DNA of 64,000 nt from Azolla caroliniana (Eukaryota > Polypodiophyta): the NCBI GenBank assembly GCA_043228905.1, contig JBHGNT010000014.1:19158001-19222000 (forward strand), given 5' to 3'. Shown here in pieces: positions 21,208-40,700 of the stretch. Position 1 is the stretch's first letter. Each line of letters starts with the position of its first letter. The notes under the pieces were generated by a model. That model did not search any database and was not told the origin of the DNA. It saw only the letters and a list, made by a program, of their open reading frames with translations. A program made the position numbers and the translations under genes.

Positions 21208-21459
21208 AGAGAAGAACTCCCCCTTATATTCAATATTTCCTCATAGTATTTGAAATCACAAGATTCTAAACAAACAAAGTGCAACACACATCTAGTGAAC
21301 TATATTGAAAGGCAATGAGTCGAGTCCATCACTCATCATTGATCCTTGGGAAGGCCTAATGTCCGACGACATAACCCTTATTGGCCAAATCAGGCATCCT
21401 ACGTCTCAATATAAAAAAACACATGATATCGAAAAGGCAAACAGATGCGCGAGACATCA
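21208..21459. other. Unassigned stub between the LTR remnant and the LINE
   Basis: Possibly interior sequence of the truncated LTR element; I see no conserved coding motif. Confidence 0.3.
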
Positions 21460-21494
21460 ATAATGTTGGCCATTTCAAAGAAAATAACATATAT

Positions 21495-22862
21495 ATGACG
21501 AGAAGAGATTTTACGCCTACACCGTCGTCGTCAACGCCTAGGGAGCAATCCAACGAATCGGCTCCTGCTTCTCCTACGATTGACGGTACTATCGATGTTC
21601 AGTTGGCACCGGAGGATGAGCTTGTTGTTCTCAAGGAGGTTAAGTGCTTGGAGCAATGCTCAGTGGTTGCCCAGGTCTTGGGTAAATGACCGAGTAGAGG
21701 TGATCTTCGTCATCTTCTTCAGGCAGCGTTACAGGACAAACTCGATAAAATTAGTGATATACATATGATGGGCCGAGGTTGCTATCAATTGGAGTTTACA
21801 AACCATTCCTCTGTTCATAATTTCATTACTATTCACTCAGTAGATATCTTAGGTGCATGGGTTCTTTTTTTCCCATGGACCCACGGTTTTGATACGACAA
21901 TGTTAGAGGCCGATGCAACAGGCTACTTTACGTGTACTGCTATCTTCCCAGGCCTAGATAAGGAATGGAGGGAGGTTCTTGCGAAAATTGGGGCCGCAAT
22001 TGGAAGAATGTTGCATGTTAATCCATCCACATTTAGGGACATTGTCGAAAAAGGAGGAGCTCCATCTGTCAAGCTACTCTGTCAAAAGAATGTTGTTTTA
22101 CCTAATTGGATTCGTCTTCCAAAGTTGCAAGGTAATATGTTTCAAAAAATTCAGAAAGTGATTTATTTTGGTTTGCCCAACCAATGTTTTTCGTGTAAAA
22201 AAATCGGCCATTTGGCAAAAGATTGTTCGTCTGCCCATGTCAAGCCTATTGCTCCTGCGAATAATCAAAGTAATAGTGTTGTCAATACTTTGTTGCCTCA
22301 AGCAATTCAACCGGAGAAGGTTTTTGATACATCTTTGAATTATGTGTGGAAAGGGAAAAGTGTTCACAGGCTTTCCTCAAATCCCCCTTAAATTGCATTG
22401 CCTGAATGTACTAAGGATGCTTTGTAGTCAGATATAGGAATGTCGGTTTCCGTTCCATTTATGGATATTATTCCAGTCAATTCCCCTCACTCCGCATTGC
22501 ATGAATGTAGTATGGATGTTTTGCATAAAGATGTGGGAATGTTGGTTCCCTCCTCCTCTCTTGAAATTGTCCTAGTGCCAGAACAAATTATTACAAAAGT
22601 TAAAACGTCAGTTCAAAAAATGATAACCTCTTTTGAACATAAGGGTCCAAAGGTAGATGCTCGATCATATTCAGTTGTTTTGCAGACAGAAGTTGGGAAA
22701 TCGCCTTATGTTTTTTCCTCTTCGAAGGATAGTATAGAAGCATTTGGGAATAGTAAAAATAGGGTGCATAAAGATCACCGTGTTTTATACAAAGATTCCC
22801 GTATGGAAAAAAGAATAACAAGAGCAGTAACATCTTCTCAAAAGAGAGACAAGGAGTTTTGA
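21495..22862 (+). pseudogene. LINE ORF1, zinc-knuckle RNA-binding protein
   Basis: One frame from the ATG at 21495 to TGA at 22860-22862, interrupted by TGA at 21687-21689, TAA at 22389-22391 and a TAG near 22425. The middle part resembles the DUF4283 nucleic-acid-binding domain of plant LINE ORF1 proteins (GCYQLEFTNHSSVHNFI, WVLFFPWTHGFD). It is followed by a zinc knuckle CFSCKKIGHLAKDC (CX2CX4HX4C) at about 22187-22228. The rest is low in recognisable motifs. In an intact element the protein would coat the LINE RNA. The three stops mean it is dead. Confidence 0.75.
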
Positions 22863-22895
22863 CTGATAAAAGGTCTTCTCCCGCTCACTCTTAAT

Positions 22896-25760
22896 ATGGA
22901 TTATTTTAACATTGTATATTGGAACCTTCAAGGATTAGGTGTGAGTCATTGTAATAGAGTAAAATGTTACTTGAATCAAGAATTATCTTTATCTTCTATC
23001 GGTAGGCTCGATATGTTATGTTTTCAAGAACATCATCCTAATTCGAGAAGGCTGGCAGTGATTCGAAATTTATTACATGGTAGTTGGATTTATGAATGGG
23101 TCCCAGCTTTTGGACCCTCTGGTACTCAAGGTGGTCTTTGTATTGCACTCAGAATGCAGTGGCAGTCTTATGTGCAGGCTAAAGGAGTTTTGAATGGTGG
23201 TAGAGCTCAATATATGCTTATTCTTATTTCTGGAAAGTTAATTGGTTTTTTGAATATCTATGCTCCGAATTCAGCTAGTGGAAGAATTCGTTTCTAGAAT
23301 ATGTTATTGCAAGATCTTCCTATAGCCCAACATTGGTGTATGTGTGGTGATTGGAACATGATTGAAAGCCCTACTGATAGATTAGGTGGTTCTTCCATTA
23401 CTTTCTCGGGTTCAGAATTGCGTGAGTGGGAGAAACTAATGTTCAAATATGAAGTTACTGATTTGTGGCATATTCCTGCTTTCTCTCACATGCATGATTC
23501 CTTGTTATATTCACGTTCAAATCGAAGAAGTGTTGCTCTCAATTTGTCCAAAATAGATAGGTTCTATGTTGATTCCTTTTTTTGGGATCGTGGAGGATAT
23601 GTGGGTATTGTATCTCAATTTACAAGTAGCGGTGGAGGAATTCTACTTGGCCTCGAGGGCAAAGATAAATTGGCATAAATATCATGGTTTTTGGGTATCG
23701 CCAAATCCGTTGCCTACTTGGATGCCTTCGCAAGAATTCAAATGGGTTCCTGATGGAACCACTATTCGTTACTTGGGTTGCCAAGTGGGACTTCACGTTA
23801 ATGCTGATGTGTTAGTTGCTCCTCTACTTTTAAAGTTAAGAAGAAAATTGTTGCTTTGGGATTCGGTTGATTTATCATTTGCAGGCCGTGTACTCGTAGC
23901 TAATCAAGTTCTTCTGGCAACTATTTGGTATATTGCTTCTACTACGTTTTTTGCTAGGTCATGTATTTTGCAGGTCCAACGTCTTATTCGCAATTACATT
24001 TGGGGAGGAAAAATAAGTCAGAATAAAAGGCCTAAAGTAGCTTGGGCAATATTGATTGCTCCAATACAAAATGGTGGGTTGGGGTTGGTGGATCCGGAAT
24101 CGCAATGTAAGGCCTTGCTCTCTAAATTTGTGTGTAGAGCCATGTTGCCAATGCAAGGTATTTGGAGTCAGCTAATGATGCATAGGTTGTCTACAATCTA
24201 TCCGACAATAGACGGAGTTTGGCAACCCTCCTTAAGGTGGGCATTTATTCAAAATTTTCATTTCTTTAAAACATCCTTACCAGATGATAGATTTTTTAAT
24301 GGAATTCTCACAAGTTGGGCTGCTGTTAAGAAATTTTTGGTCTGAAAAATGCCTTTGACAATGGATGATTTGTTGAGACAGCCTTTGACCTGGAATTTTC
24401 TCTTCTCTGATGCGAGAGGTTTTTTGCTTGGTAGCCGCCCCAGGCTAAATTGGGCTGCTTTGGATGCATCAGTTGCATGTAATGTTCTTTCATGGGGATG
24501 CCATGTTATGAATCGTCCCTTACAATCTTTATCAATGCATTCACTTAGAGGAGGCGTTGTTATGAGTAATGATATGCAAGTGGCATTGGGACAATTTATG
24601 GTTTCATGGTCTCCCTTAAGTAATTAGATATGGTTTGGTTATTTTTCTCCTTTAAAAGTTATTTTAGGAGCTAAAGTAACTAATGCTACGGGTGATGCTA
24701 TGTATTTTAATGTTGATGATGAGGGTAGGTTGTGGCATATACATTGCATTAGATGTGTGGATGTCCGCAAACACTTTGGCCATTCAAGTAGTCGCAAGAT
24801 CGGGGGAAAAATGGTCTTTGGATCCACCATTTCAAGAATGATTGTTGTGTTGCTCATTATGGGTTTTTCAAAAAAAACCTCTTCAAAATTTAGATTGGGA
24901 TCCGGCTGATTATCAATGGAAAAAGCCGAGTTATGGTGGATATGGTAAACATTTGGAGTTTTTCTAATATTTAGTTAAGCTAGATAGGAATTTATTGTTG
25001 CAATCAAAGTATAAATGTCCTGTTGTCATGAAGCATTGGTCTGAGAATAATGTGCAGGAATTACAACTTGCAAAATTTTGGAAATGGTTGTGGAGCATGC
25101 AATTGCCGAAAAAAGTCATTTGCTTTCGATGGCTATTGACTCATTATGCTCTTCATGTTGGTGATTGGTTGAGACAGCATCAACAATATGCTTGTGGATT
25201 GCATTGTGGCGCACCTACTGAATTGATTTTGCACGTATTCTGGTTATGTCCCAAGATCCAGAAATTTTGGAGTAAGTTGTTTTTATTGTTGAGATAACAC
25301 TACTCTCGATCAATATTCTCTTGGGGTGCAGTATTGTGGGGTGTCCTTCATGGAGAGGTTATGATGTATGAAAGTATGCATGCTTCTCATGTTTTTCATT
25401 TTTCTTATGGACACCTCGTTTCCTTCTTCTATTTCACGGTTCAGAATTAAAAATCTGGTCATTTGGCATACAATTACGTCATTGGCTCTTTGGATAATAT
25501 GGAAAGCGAGACGTGATTATGTTTTTAACAATGCCCATATACAGCTCAACACTATGCTTATTGAATTCTAGATGTTGTTTGTTCACACACTTCATGGCCA
25601 ATATGATGATCTGCAAGGTTTCAGATGATGTTTTGTGGCAACGGCAAGTGGCCTTTAAGAACCGATGGCAAGGACTCCAATTATTTTCAGAGACAACTGC
25701 TGGTCCAAAGTGGAATTATGTCATACCTTCATTTATGTTGGATAGTGGATAGTAAGTATT
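22896..25760 (+). pseudogene. LINE ORF2: endonuclease, RT remnant, zf-RVT; deleted and broken
   Basis: The ATG at 22896 starts an apurinic-type endonuclease: IVYWNLQGLG, then CFQEHH, then NIYAPNSASGR, CGDWNMIESPTDR and SKIDRFYV. A TAG lies at 23297-23299, where a Trp is expected. At about 23605 the sequence jumps to the RT thumb (LASRAKINWHK, GTTIRYLGCQVG, LSFAGRVLVANQVL) in another frame. The palm with the YADD/FADD catalytic pair is absent. zf-RVT follows at 25040-25290 (FWKWLWSMQLPKKV, WLCPKIQKFW) in a third frame. The C-terminal motif GPKWNYVIPSF is at about 25700. Multiple stops and shifts make it non-functional. Confidence 0.8.
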
Positions 25761-25925
25761 GTTCTACTTGTTCATATATGACATCATCTGTATCATCAGA
25801 TGTACTAGTTTTTGTATCTTACAAAAAGAAGTGAGATGAAATGTCTCCTTCTGTTTTTCTTATGTAGACTTTTCAAGTAATATACAAAGTTGTATCTTCC
25901 TTAAAATAAAAAGAAGAAGAAAAAC

Positions 25926-26042
25926 AGTTGGCCATTTCTCATGTATTTGTGTTGTGGCCTGAGACGAGAAGCGAGGTGGGCACAAACATATGTGGAAATG
26001 CGTGATGAGTGTCTACAGAATACCATACACGTAGAGACACAT

Positions 26043-26090
<48 letters not shown>

Positions 26091-26437
26091 ACACGAAGAA
26101 GTTGAACATTGCGAGGAGTTCGAGAGAGCATCTACCCAGTGAGCGTGATCAGTCGAGCGGATGTCGAATAACAAAGCGTTACACGCAAAGAGACATATGG
26201 AGGTATCGGAAATGGTGATGGTTCGTTACTTATGGATGTCGGCGACCGACCTGACCAGACGAAACTAGAACAAAACCAGAACCGAACCGAACCGAACCGA
26301 ACCGAACCGAACCGAACCAGACCAGGCCATTCATTTGGATCCATCTTCTTCTTCTTCTTCTTCTTCCTTTTGGCCCGTCTTAAACCCTAACAAAAAACCC
26401 TAAAACCCTAACTGATCCGGCCCTTGCCATTGTACAG

Positions 26438-26475
<38 letters not shown>

Positions 26476-26524
26476 CTTCATCTTCGTCTTCTTCCTCTGT
26501 CCTAAGAGCTCTACCTTCCCCGCC
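25926..26524 (+). promoter_or_regulatory. CPN60 upstream region with clustered microsatellites
   Basis: Between the LINE tail and the CPN60 ATG. It holds an (AC)n tract at 26044-26095, a (CGAAC)n tract at 26279-26318, (TTC)n at 26344-26366, telo-box motifs at 26382-26412 and a (CT)n tract at 26439-26472. CT-rich leaders and telo boxes are common in plant housekeeping promoters. I see no convincing TATA box. Confidence 0.6.
26382..26412 (+). promoter_or_regulatory. Telo-box cluster
   Basis: AAACCCTAA at 26382-26390, followed by aaccctaaaaccctaac. Telo boxes are known plant promoter elements associated with genes active in dividing cells. The position about 115-145 bp before the ATG fits. Confidence 0.6.
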
Positions 26525-32966
<6,442 letters not shown>

Positions 32967-34713
32967 AATAATGCTACAATTTTATATTTTTCCATCCAAT
33001 TTTGTTATGGAGCTGAGTAATAGATTGAATAAATGAATACATCTAACGTATAGACTTTGCCAATGAGCCAGGCCAATGAATGAGGTTATGGTCTGATCAG
33101 AGTTTGAAATCATATTTAAGGCCAAGAAATGTAACAGTTGATACTGTAGTAAAATCTATTTTAGAGTTTTCTGGCCCTTTGACAACGAACTGGAAGTTTT
33201 TGAGGAAGTGGGTTAAGATATGTGGAGGAGCATCAAATGTAGATTTATGGCTATTCCTATGTTCATGTGATTTTAAACATCGACGTCGATGGAAAAGTAA
33301 ATTTCCTTTCTGATGAAACACTAGGAATCTACATCATAAATTGTCCTCGTAACTTGAATATTAACATTTCTCTCATAAGCCAGATATTTGTATTTGGCGC
33401 ATATAGATGTTTTTTCTTCTAGAATGTATGTACATATATACATGTATTGGAATGGGGGTAGTATTTATGTATATATATGTACATATATGTATTGAAATGG
33501 GGGTAGTGCATATGTTTCTGGCAACCATGGTTTCATTTTAGCATATCAACAATGAATTTATTCCATGTTCAGTCAAAGAGTACCCAAAGTTATTACATAC
33601 AGGTCACCAAACACTAAATCTCTCTATTCTCAGGGAGCTACCAAAGCCATTAGATATAGGTCATTAGTTGGCACAATGCCTCAATTATTATAATGCCTGA
33701 ATGATTATAATCTCCACATCTGCCTGAATCATATATGTGGAGCTCCCAAAACCATTAGATACAAGTCATTAAGCAGAATAATGCCTTCTACTAGAACCTA
33801 GGCAATAGGCATGAGCGAATGATGACAATTATAACTGAATTAGAACTTTAAAATCATTTTCATGTGCATCATAAAGAATTGAGTGGCTTCTCGTCCCAGT
33901 GATATAATCAATTCTGCTCCATCACCCTCATGTTAACTGAATTCATCGTAATTAGAACTTTAAAATCATGTGGCTCATAAAAGATTTGGGTGGCTTCTCT
34001 TGTATCAATGATTTATAATCATCCTCTAATGGAAAAAATGTATGGCCACTATAATCTGCCCATAATTCATTAAATTGCAAATAATAACTTGATGTTTGAA
34101 ACCTTAGCCCAATGTCTTCTATTCCATATATTGTGTTCTCTGGTGCTGAGTCAACAAAGGTTCTACAGGTTCCTGAGTACTCCAACATTATTACTGGGTA
34201 GAGAACTTAATTCTACCAATTTGTGCACGTGTCCTGGGAAAATATTGTCCTCAGTACAGAACTTAAATCTACACGTTCCTGGGAAAACATTATTCCACTT
34301 GCCGATAGAAATTCACTTATTAAAGAGAACCCAGTACTACACCATCACTTATTAAAGAGAACCAATTCACTTTTAGTCAATTCACCTACTAGTAGAAATT
34401 AATATATTTCTCCGTTTCCAGAACCACAATTACATGCAATTTATAAAAGTGGTGTACGTCACCTGTCATCAATGATCATATACCTAATCTTCAAACAAGA
34501 TAACTTCAGTATAATCAACCACTATTATAGAATCTTCAGTCAACTTTCTATAATACTAGAGAACCCTAGGAATGGTTAAAATATTATTAAGCATGATAAT
34601 GCTCTCATTCAGCAAGCCAAATTCGACTTCATTTCAAGTACAAGTATGATAAACAGTAATGCAATTGACGAGATAAAGCACGGGCATCTCCTGCATCTAC
34701 AAAAAGGAAGATT
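32967..34713. other. Intergenic space between two convergent genes
   Basis: Holds the 3' flanks of CPN60 and BCAT. Local duplications are visible at 33425-33510 (gaatgggggtagt twice) and around 33650-33790 (ccattagatacaagtcatta-like phrase). No further gene seen. Confidence 0.6.
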
Positions 34714-37700
34714 TCATATCTTCATTGTCCAGCCCATAAAATCATTTGATTTACCCATTTGGATGCTTGTTAAAGTCTCATACAATTCCTGTGAGACTCT
34801 ACCCAATCCTTCATTTGCATATTTTATTCTGCATTCACCCACAAGAAAACATGCCATCAACGGATGCATTTTATCAAGCCTATATGGTTTATAATCTATA
34901 TGCAGGTCCAAACTTTGTATAAATATCCATGTGCTAAGAAAATATACTATTATTAGAGGGTTCTTGCCAATTTGTTGAGAAATTCCTGGTGTTTTCAAAC
35001 ATAACCAAAATATCCTTCTGTGGCACTAAATTAAGTGTATATATTTATATTTTTGAGGACAGAGCATGGACCTTTCTCCTTGTAGTGAAATGCTACCAAC
35101 AGGAGACACCACAACTGCTGTTCCTGTGCAGAAAACTTCAGTTGCATCCCGGAGCTCATTCACCTCAATTAACCTCTCTTCAACCTAAGCATATAATGAG
35201 TAAATAAAAATGAACAGACCGTCTTAATTATAAGAGAATTTACTTATTAGTTGAAAAAGAAACAAATGAGTAATGTGTATGTTCATTAGAATTGTTTTAC
35301 ATTCTTTTAAATTAAATGAAATTTCCCCATTCACCTCATAACCTCGACTTCTTGCTAGTTCAATGATACTTTTTCTTGTGATACCCGGTAGTATTGTACC
35401 TTTCAGTATTGGAGTGGCTAACTTATTTCCCTGCATGCAAAATGCGAGTACAATTAATTAACATATGCAAAAAATGAATCTTTTATTTTTAACAGCCTAA
35501 GATTTAACCACCAAATAGCTAAAAAGTTTTGTACAACATGAAACAAATGTCAAATTCACCACTAGCATTCAATAATAATCAAGGAAGTTTTTTGAAGTTG
35601 GCAAATATACTAAGTCATTTGATTATTTCAGGCCAATAATTATTAGAAAGATACAAAAACACGAGAATTCTACTGTAGCTCAGAATAAAAAAGAAAGGTG
35701 TGAAATCCTTTGTAATGTGTAAGGTAAACAGAACTTCTGGCATTGTGATTGTAAAAACGACCAGAACTTTTGCTGATAATCAAGGAGTTTACTTACCTAC
35801 TTCTCAGTGACTGGGTAACTTTGTTAGCCAGAAGACCATGATAAAAAGATGAAAAACCAAGGAGAGCAAATTGTAGAATTTATTTTCAAGGAATTTGACT
35901 AGATATAATAGGGTATGAAAAGAACTAGAACATTAAGAAGTTGAAAACTATGTCAATAAGAAAAACCACACCTTAACAACAAAGATATTGCAAGAAGAGA
36001 CTTCTTCCACATATTTGTTCTCTACTGCATCTAGATACAAAACATCAGAAAAACCTTCGGCCTTGGCAAAACGCTGTGTTCTCAACACCTGCAATAATTC
36101 TCCCAAACTAATATTCATAAGTGAATTGTAAACTGACAATAATGTAATTTCCGACATTGTAACTAGCATTTCTGAACATCTGTTTCGGTGTGCTTACAGG
36201 TGCATAATTCCCAATAGTTTTCACACTTCCTGTCCCTCCAGGTGTTGCCCGGTGATAAATTTCCTCAACCTTCAAATGAATAGGTGAGAGACCTTCCTGA
36301 AACATAACTCTCCACATTAAATTTCTTAATAAATGTTCTCAATTATAACACAATTCTAGCCAAAGTTGACACATACAAAAAATGCTCAAGCATGGAGTGG
36401 CATGTAACCAATATCCTAGCATCAATAGACAGAATGGAATGAAGTTTTTTTTTTTGCATAGCACTAAAATTATACATTCAGAATATGCATTACCTTGAAG
36501 TAATTGCCAACGGGGGCAACAAAAATTAGGAATGTATACTCGGGTGCAGGTGCCAACCCAAGAATTGAACCAGACCCCATAAGCAGAGGACGAATATAAA
36601 GAGATCCCTTCCCAGGTGGAGGAATCTACAACACAATTACCAACGAGTTATTATAATTAGCATTCTAGCCTACTAGGTGAAAGGACTAATCACGCACATA
36701 CCCAACATATTGCATAATACCTAGTTATCATTCAAGGATGAAATAGAAACAAACCCAACACTTATTCGAAGCTATAATTCATCTATGTAAACACAAACTC
36801 AACGCTTATTGCATAGTTATGATTCATCTGTGAAATAAATACATACCCAGTTTATTGCATAATATCTATATTTCAAGTATTTCACATAATAGCTACGAAT
36901 CAAGACAAAATAATCACCCACCCAATGTTTATAGCACAATTGCTAAGATTCATGTACTAAATAAACACACCTGCCATTTATTGGAATAGCAGATCTAGTT
37001 CAAGTACTAAATAAATACACACCCAACGCTTATTGGCCAGCACAGTTTTCTTCACTGCTTGCACAAAGAGATCAACAGGAGGAGCTGGCATACACAAACG
37101 TTCTGCTCCTGATATCATTCGCATAGCATTCTCCTCTGGACGGAACAATAAGATTTCTTCCTCTTCTGTACGATAAGCTTTCAGACCTTCAAAAATTCCC
37201 TGGAAAGGTGAATTTCACATAATTTGAGAATCCATTACCTACCACAATTGCTTGCTGATAAAAAATCCCTTTTAAGTACAAACCTGACCATAATTAAGAA
37301 TACCGGCAGACGGACTGAGTTTCAAGGGACCAAACGGTTGCATTTCTCCTTTCTCCCATTCACCATCCAAAACACAATGCGAAATATACATGAAATCGGT
37401 TTCATGATAACCAAATCCCAGATTATTCCAATCGATTTGCAGAGTTTTTTCCCTAAAGCACCCCAAATTGCAATATAATAATGTAGTTTAGATTCTTTGA
37501 AAGATTCACAATTACACTTCCACTTTACAGTAATTCTTTAAAAGATTGAATAATGCCAAAACTTCAGAAGTAAAGGGATTATTGTTTTCTCATTGCTGAG
37601 TTGAGCTGACCGAATGATGCTTTACTACCAAATTGGAAAACTTAGAAGGGTTCGTCAGTATTAAAACATGCCTTCAAGAGACTGAAAGAACAGTTATAAT

Positions 37701-40700
37701 ACGTGTCCAAGGCTGCATACTCATACTTAAATTCACGAAGAGAGAATCATTGGGCTATCATATACTTCATAATAATCAGCAGAGCTATTTCACATATTTC
37801 TCGTCACCCGTTTCATTGCTCCACCAACCAACATTGGGCACTATGTCCCCTCACTAGTGCATGTACCAATTATGCATTTTGTGCTTGTAAAACTAGATTT
37901 ATGGAAGATCCAAAGAGTGAAATTAGGAAAGAAGCTTAATTATTCATTTCACCTTAATAATACACCGACGTTACGTTCTGCCTCTTTTTGTGAAAACAAT
38001 TAATTATATCAATTGTATGTGAAAAACATTACATTGGTGCTATAACTACATTTGTGTCGCCGCTACATGGGTGACGGAGTTGTGCTGAAGCACCAATGGA
38101 TAAGATGAACTCTATGCCAACAATCAAGCATGAAAGTATTGTGCATCTACCAATTATGACATAATCACCAAAACCTTAGAAAGAGAAAAATGACCTCAAT
38201 CTCTGAAGTTAGGGAATTCAATATAAATTGAGAAAATAAGCATTATCTTGATAGCTAACAATGTGACAAATCCTGCCAAACCTTATTAGCAATTAGACAT
38301 TGTATGAAACAGTGAGGATCATCTTCCAGTTGAACCATCCACATGCAATTATCTATTGACAATCCATTCCTAGAGAGTGCCCACTACACTATAAGATCTG
38401 CCACCATCAATGATCAAATTTCTTTATATGCCATTCTTGTTCAGTGTTACATGATTATCATCATAGTGATTCCATAAAGAAATGCTAAAAGTTGCTACAT
38501 AGGTAAGGGAGTTTGGATTCATTAAATTCTTTGTAAAACTGGAGTTTCGTTTTTCCGTAAATATTGATAAGGGAACTTGGATCCATGATATACTTTGCAG
38601 TTTCTACAAAGTAAACTCATAATTAGGTGGAATGTGTAATATATGTGCGTTGCATCAACAAAGTCCAAAAACCTTTGAAATTGAGCACCAACATTGATCA
38701 ACTCTATGGCCCCAGGCAAAATCAAGCCATTAAACTGAGCACAATCTATCTTTTCCATGCTAGTATAATAAACTCCCTTTGCAAAGAATTATAATGCTCT
38801 CCAATCGATGGTGATACCCACTTAAATAAAGAGAGAACTTTTTGCCAAGACACAATCAATTGGAATACTTCCATTGAGCATCTTCCACCATGATCCTTAA
38901 TCACCGTCTTCCCATATGTTATAACTTCCTTATCAATGAAACGTTGTAGAATAGATACACCCAATTGAGAGAGCAAACACACGTCTTGCAACAAATGAAA
39001 ATCGATGAGCCATCAAATGAATATCCAAATTCAATAATGCAGCACCCTGCCAACCACTTCGGATTTACCAAATTATTGCAAGCAACTCATGTGATTCCCA
39101 TCTTATCCTTCTTTTGCCACAATGTAAACCAAAGCAGTTGTTGTCATTTGCACATCCTCTCATCTACTTTTCTGACATCCATGACAACTGCAACATTGAA
39201 CACCAAGCCTTCTCGGTCCATAGAAGTAATGGCAAAAGTACATAAAATTGTGGCTTCCCTAATACATTGTGCAATTTTATGTTGCACATGAAATGGCCAA
39301 GATTGTGACTTTCAAAACTCAAATTTGTATACAACTCCCCACTCTAATGGGCTCATTTGCAATACACTCAACTACATCATAAATCTCATATTGTGCCCTT
39401 CCCACTCTGTCCTTAATAGCCAACTATTAATGAAAACGGGACATCCCTCCATTTAATGGCCTCCTCTCCTTGCATTGGAAGCGATGGTGGATTTGGTTCA
39501 TTATTATTCACACTATAACAAACTGATGTGATCATACAGTGATCTTGAGGATTTGGGTGGCCATTGTTCATGCCAGCCATAGAAGCCACAAAAAGTGGTG
39601 ACGCTATATTGCAGATACTATTGCTATTACTGCTCTAAGAGCTAGTGTTAGGGATATGATTAAAAATAGGTTTAGAGTTTGTCTCCCATCAATGTACTTG
39701 ATAGTTTGTTTTCCCTAGCCATAGCCATGTCTGGCACTGCAACGTCCTGCATCGACTACCACAGCCAAAAAATGGCCTTTTTGCAACAATTGCAACTCGA
39801 AAATATCAATGCTGTAGTGTTAAAATATGCATTTTGTATTGTGACACCAATGCTGGGGATAAATGCCCCAAGGACTCTCCTTTTGTATATTTTTGACCCT
39901 TCCATGTGCAAGCTCCCTTCGAGAGCTTTCTAGGCACATATTTACAATATTTTTTGGCCCCAATTTGGGGGGTTATAGGCATTTACATTATCTTTATAAC
40001 TTTTGGTCATTGGCAATGTGTGAACGTGCTCAAATGACCTAAAAGTTACTTATCAATAAGAATTGGTCCCAAAACCTCTCTAGTGAGAGAGGGACTTTAG
40101 CGGCTAGGGTTCCCTCTCCATTTTCTGCACTGCTTTCTCTCTCTTCACACAGCAGCCCACTTCCTAACTGCTATGGATTTGCAATCCTTAAAAGGTGGCA
40201 TTCCTGAAGAGGTTTGGTCTGGTAAACCAGCTTCATATGACCACCTATGCATCTTTGGTTGTGATGTGTTTGTGCATATAAGGCTTGGGTTGAGAAGCAA
40301 GTTAGATGCAAAGTCCATGAAAGGAATCTTCATGGGTTATGGAGATGAAGGTGAAATGGGCTACCTCAACTCAAGAAGGTAATACGCAGCCGAGATGTTG
40401 TATTTAATGAGGCAATTCTGCTTAAAAATGATTGTGCCTCTAAGTGTGACCATAAAAGAGCCAAATTTCAGCATGTACAGCCACAAGTTAAATCTGATAT
40501 GAACCCTTGGGATGCACAACGTTTGGCTAGAAACAATAATGAGCCAGTGGTTATTGAGCCAGATGATGTTGGACAACAAAATGATGCTCCTGATGGGGCA
40601 TATGCAGCCACCTATTCATGACTTAAGCCCATATTATATTCTGCTGTTCTCCAACCCTAAAGAGAGATTCACTTTGCATTCAATTGTCCCGTCTAGTTTT

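Larger units (their letters stand above)
21460..25925 (+). mobile_element. L1-type LINE with internal deletion of the RT core
   Basis: Two ORF regions on the plus strand in LINE order: ORF1 with a zinc knuckle, then ORF2 with endonuclease, RT thumb and zf-RVT. An A/G-rich tail lies at about 25903-25925 (aaaataaaaagaagaag). The RT fingers and palm, including the FADD motif, are missing between about 23605 and 23620. I could not find a TSD, and the 5' boundary is approximate. Confidence 0.8.

Noticed and set aside
33080-33321. Small ORFs on both strands between CPN60 and BCAT
   Set aside because: Short, no motif, no start or promoter signal; probably chance.
38522-38994. Missing BCAT exons
   Set aside because: No BCAT or transit-peptide-like residues and no matching phase. 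The exons at 44029-44130 and 43788-43873 fit phase and length better.
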